From: an uncultured Planctomycetota bacterium
GTDB taxonomy: Bacteria > Planctomycetota > Planctomycetia > Pirellulales > UBA1268
Reading direction: 5' to 3'
DNA length: 9,192 nucleotides
Assembly: GCA_905477565.1 (NCBI GenBank)
Contig: CAJQGO010000106.1
Location: 1 to 9,192, forward strand
Part shown: positions 7,310-9,192 of the stretch, in pieces
How the letters are laid out: each line of letters begins with the position of its first letter
How positions within the stretch are numbered: position 1 is the stretch's first letter
The notes under the pieces: model-generated
The model's input: only the letters and a program-made list of their open reading frames with translations
Database searches by the model: none
Told to the model about the DNA's origin: nothing
Made by a program: the position numbers and the translations under genes

Positions 7310-8203
7310 ATGATGATGCCTGCACAAAAAGAAAACCTAACTCCAGCCCTTCCAGGCGACGGTGGATCAGGAATTTCTTCTGACCGCCTCCAAGCCGTTG
7401 CTCGAGGAGATAACGTTCCTACTGAGGTACACCAAAGTGTTTTTGAGGCAAGACCAGTCCTCAAGATCAATGCATTCAGTCTCTGGTACGGAACAAAACA
7501 GGTCATTCACAACATTTCAATGCCCATCCCCAGAAATCAGGTTACGGCACTAGTCGGACCAAGTGGCTGTGGAAAATCAACGCTTCTAAGAAGCGTCAAT
7601 CGGATGAATGATCTTATTCAGAATGTACAAGTTACCGGTGATATGCAACTCAATGGTGATTCAATTTATGACTCTCGTATGGATGTCATCGACCTTCGTA
7701 AGAGAATGGGAATGGTTTTTCAGAAACCAAATCCTTTTCCAATGAGTATCTTTGAAAATGTAGTTTATGCGCTGAGGATTGATGGGGAAAAAAATCGTAG
7801 TGTGCTGGAAGAAGTTTGTGAAATTAGTCTTCGTGGTGCAGCATTATGGGATGAAGTAAAAGACTGCCTGAATGATAGTGCCCTGAAACTTTCCGGAGGC
7901 CAACAACAACGCCTTTGTATCGCTCGTGCGGTAGCCGCTGAACCAGAAGTCCTTTTGCTTGACGAACCATGCTCTGCTCTTGACCCCATAGCAACCGGAA
8001 AAATTGAAGATCTCATTCAAGAACTGCGAGGGCGGTACTCGGTCCTTATGGTGACGCATAATATGCAGCAGGCCAGCCGTGCCAGTGACTATACCGCTTT
8101 TATGTATCTTGGACGGCTGATTGAGTACGGACCGACGTCGGATATCTTCACTAATCCTGTCTTACAGGAAACCGAATCCTACGTTACTGGTCGGTTTGGA
8201 TAA
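7310..8203 (+). CDS. pstB: Phosphate ABC transporter ATP-binding protein PstB
   Basis: Cytoplasmic ATPase that powers the PstSCA phosphate importer. All nucleotide-binding motifs are present: Walker [10 protein letters not shown] (83-91), Q-loop [10 protein letters not shown] (137-146) with the PNPFPMS sequence characteristic of PstB, signature LSGGQQQR (194-201), Walker B VLLLDEP with catalytic E219, D-loop SALDP (222-226) and switch histidine H250 in VTHNMQQA. The 297 residues exceed E. coli PstB (about 257) because of a polar, Pro/Gly-rich N-terminal extension of about 45 residues before [11 protein letters not shown]. Three ATG codons in a row (7310, 7313, 7316) offer starts and no strong Shine-Dalgarno picks between them. 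It lies 44 bases after pstA and 42 before phoU, so it is very probably in the same operon. Confidence 0.96.
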   Translation: MMMPAQKENLTPALPGDGGSGISSDRLQAVARGDNVPTEVHQSVFEARPVLKINAFSLWYGTKQVIHNISMPIPRNQVTALVGPSGCGKSTLLRSVNRMNDLIQNVQVTGDMQLNGDSIYDSRMDVIDLRKRMGMVFQKPNPFPMSIFENVVYALRIDGEKNRSVLEEVCEISLRGAALWDEVKDCLNDSALKLSGGQQQRLCIARAVAAEPEVLLLDEPCSALDPIATGKIEDLIQELRGRYSVLMVTHNMQQASRASDYTAFMYLGRLIEYGPTSDIFTNPVLQETESYVTGRFG

Positions 8204-8245
8204 TTTACAGAAACATTTAACACTACCTGACCATGGTATTCCGTC

Positions 8246-8920
8246 ATGACACGTCACATTGAACACCAGATTGCACAACTGAAGGATTCAATTCTCCGCT
8301 TTGGAACAATTGTTGAAGAAGCCATTAGTCGTTCTAATACCGCGCTTTTCAAACAAGACGTAGACCTCGCCCAGAAAGTCATGGCAAATGACGGCGAGAT
8401 CGATCGTCTCGAGGTCGAATTGGAAGAAGAGTGCCTCAAAATCCTTGCGCTATATCAACCCGTAGCGGCTGATCTACGTTTTGTTGTTGCGGTACTGAAA
8501 ATCAACAATGACTTAGAACGAATCGGGGATCTTGCGAGCAACATTGCAAAAACTGTCTCTCAACTCACAACCTCAGGACCGTTTAACCTACCTGAAGAAA
8601 TTTCCATTATGGCCAAGCAGGCCGAAGAGATGGTGAAAAACAGCCTCGATGCTGTGGTTCAGGCCGATCCAGACTTGGCCCGGCAGGTACGAGATGATGA
8701 TGATGTCGTTGACGCTGGTCGACAGGCAGTCCGCACATTAGTCATGCAGCAAATTAAGAAGAATCCAGAAAAGGTAGAAAGTCTGCTTCAAATTAATTCT
8801 GTATCGAAACATCTTGAGCGAATAGCCGACATGGCAACAAATATCGCAGAGGATGTAATTTATATGGTGGAAGGAGAAATTGTTCGTCACCGACACAGAG
8901 ATGACATGAAATCAACATAA
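8246..8920 (+). CDS. phoU: Phosphate signalling protein PhoU
   Basis: Cytoplasmic regulator that links PstSCAB activity to the phosphate-sensing histidine kinase and restrains phosphate uptake. The 224 residues form the usual two copies of a three-helix PhoU bundle. The two conserved metal-binding signatures are both intact: NNDLERIGDLASNIAK (87-102) and SKHLERIADMATNIAEDV (187-204), each with the E/D-R-x-x-D pattern. The N-terminal part RHIEHQIAQLKDSILRFG (3-20) also fits the family. The start ATG 8246 lacks a clear Shine-Dalgarno, but the alignment of the first helix supports it. It closes the pst cluster, as is usual. No intrinsic terminator is visible after the stop codon, and the sequence changes character within about 20 bases downstream. 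Confidence 0.95.
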   Translation: MTRHIEHQIAQLKDSILRFGTIVEEAISRSNTALFKQDVDLAQKVMANDGEIDRLEVELEEECLKILALYQPVAADLRFVVAVLKINNDLERIGDLASNIAKTVSQLTTSGPFNLPEEISIMAKQAEEMVKNSLDAVVQADPDLARQVRDDDDVVDAGRQAVRTLVMQQIKKNPEKVESLLQINSVSKHLERIADMATNIAEDVIYMVEGEIVRHRHRDDMKST

Positions 8921-9097
8921 TACATGTTTTTCACTGTCCTCCTCGATCACGGCTTGGTGATTCATGACCAACCAAGCGGACTCAAGGGAGTCATAGGAAA
9001 GCCCCAAGGTGATCGTCTTCTCATCACTTGTGCCTCCACACCCCGCCAGCAGCGCCGTCGCCAAGACCGCGGCATAGGCTGTCCATCGTTTCGTCAT
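8912..9097 (-). pseudogene. Truncated sugar-binding lipoprotein gene (N-terminal remnant)
   Basis: ATG at 9097 begins a 61-codon frame with all the marks of a real gene start. It has a lipoprotein signal with lipobox LLAGC (C20), a short Gly/Ser linker, then KTITLGLSYDSLESAW (27-42) and LVMNHQAVIEE (43-53). That is how the mature part of periplasmic sugar-binding proteins of the ribose/xylose type (Peripla_BP_4-like) begins, where a protein of roughly 300 residues or more is expected. After IEE the frame continues with eight unlikely residues (DSEKHVLC) and stops at 8912, overlapping the last codons of phoU on the opposite strand. I read this as a 5' fragment cut off near 8935-8942. A genuine short lipoprotein is possible but less likely. 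GC here is higher than in the pst cluster. Confidence 0.6.
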
Positions 9098-9100
9098 CTT

Positions 9101-9192
9101 TTAGTCCTTGGATTCTGAATGTTGTTTCGTTGTGGCCTTTGCCATCACCAGCACCCAGTCCTGCGGTGTCGGCACATTCGGCGACGTCCATT
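9101..9192 (-). CDS. C-terminal end of an unidentified protein (5' part outside window)
   Basis: The minus strand from the right window edge is open for 29 codons and ends at TAA (9101-9103), three bases before the lipoprotein ATG. The end reads SPNVPTPQDWVLVMAKATTK and then a charged tail. The DWVLV close to the C-terminus recalls the end of collagen-binding-like domains that cap DUF4038-type glycoside hydrolases, which would fit a sugar-utilisation operon with a sugar-binding protein next to it. That match is from a very short motif and remains tentative. Tight spacing and the Shine-Dalgarno within its last codons support it being a real gene end. Confidence 0.45.
   Translation of the reverse strand, partial: WTSPNVPTPQDWVLVMAKATTKQHSESKD
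9104..9109 (-). promoter_or_regulatory. Shine-Dalgarno of the truncated lipoprotein gene
   Basis: Minus-strand AAGGAC, six bases before the ATG at 9097 and overlapping the last codons and stop of the gene upstream. It shows that the remnant kept its translation start and once was coupled to the preceding gene. Confidence 0.5.

Noticed and set aside
8953..8976. CTTGGT…ACCAAG inverted repeat near the right end as the pst operon terminator
   Set aside because: Six-bp stem with a 12-base loop and no T-run, lying within the first codons of the sugar-binding remnant; chance pairing is more likely.

Overview
The window carries a complete phosphate-uptake and phosphate-signalling cluster. On the + strand it reads pstS – pstC – pstA – pstB – phoU (1778-8920). 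To its left are a Na+/phosphate cotransporter gene on the minus strand (open at the left edge) and a small conserved gene of unknown function that starts head to head with it. To the right, the last ~270 bases have a different character: minus-strand, GC-richer sequence with the 3' end of one gene and the first third or less of a sugar-binding lipoprotein gene that runs out against the end of phoU.

Organism: a Gram-negative-type bacterium is suggested by the signal peptide on PstS, the long periplasmic insertions in both Pst permeases and a lipobox protein. The extended PstC and PstA are the 'long' type known from many proteobacteria and also seen in planctomycetes. The small 100-residue protein (PGPRA near its N-terminus, a VDKFW segment, then TRTGK and DPNLR) resembles short conserved proteins I associate with Planctomycetes. 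I lean towards a planctomycete or related lineage, at low confidence; no rRNA or marker gene is present to settle it.

Layout: 1-1259 (-) NptA-type Na/Pi cotransporter with QSSS repeats and the start of a C-terminal PhoU-like region. 1260-1324 is a short divergent intergenic region holding a perfect 7-bp dyad. 1325-1627 (+) is the small conserved protein. 1628-1777 is a leader with a hairpin and a strong ribosome-binding site. 1778-2794 pstS. 2795-2965 is a spacer with two hairpins, one followed by a T-run. 2966-5590 pstC, with a ~400-residue propeller-like periplasmic domain. 5580-7265 pstA, overlapping pstC by 11 bases, with a charged helical periplasmic domain. 7266-7309 is a spacer with a 9-bp hairpin. 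7310-8203 pstB. 8246-8920 phoU. 8912-9097 (-) is a truncated sugar-binding lipoprotein. 9101-9192 (-) is the C-terminal end of a protein.

How they work together: PstS captures inorganic phosphate in the periplasm, PstC and PstA form the membrane channel, PstB hydrolyses ATP to drive import, and PhoU couples transporter state to phosphate signalling. NptA-type cotransporters move phosphate with Na+, giving a second, low-cost route (import, or in some bacteria export). No PhoB/PhoR two-component genes are in the window and I found no convincing Pho box, so the regulator is not visible here. No mobile element, CRISPR array, tRNA or rRNA was seen. The most unusual points are the propeller-like domain in PstC, the conserved small protein beside NptA, and the sharp break between phoU and the truncated sugar-binding gene.
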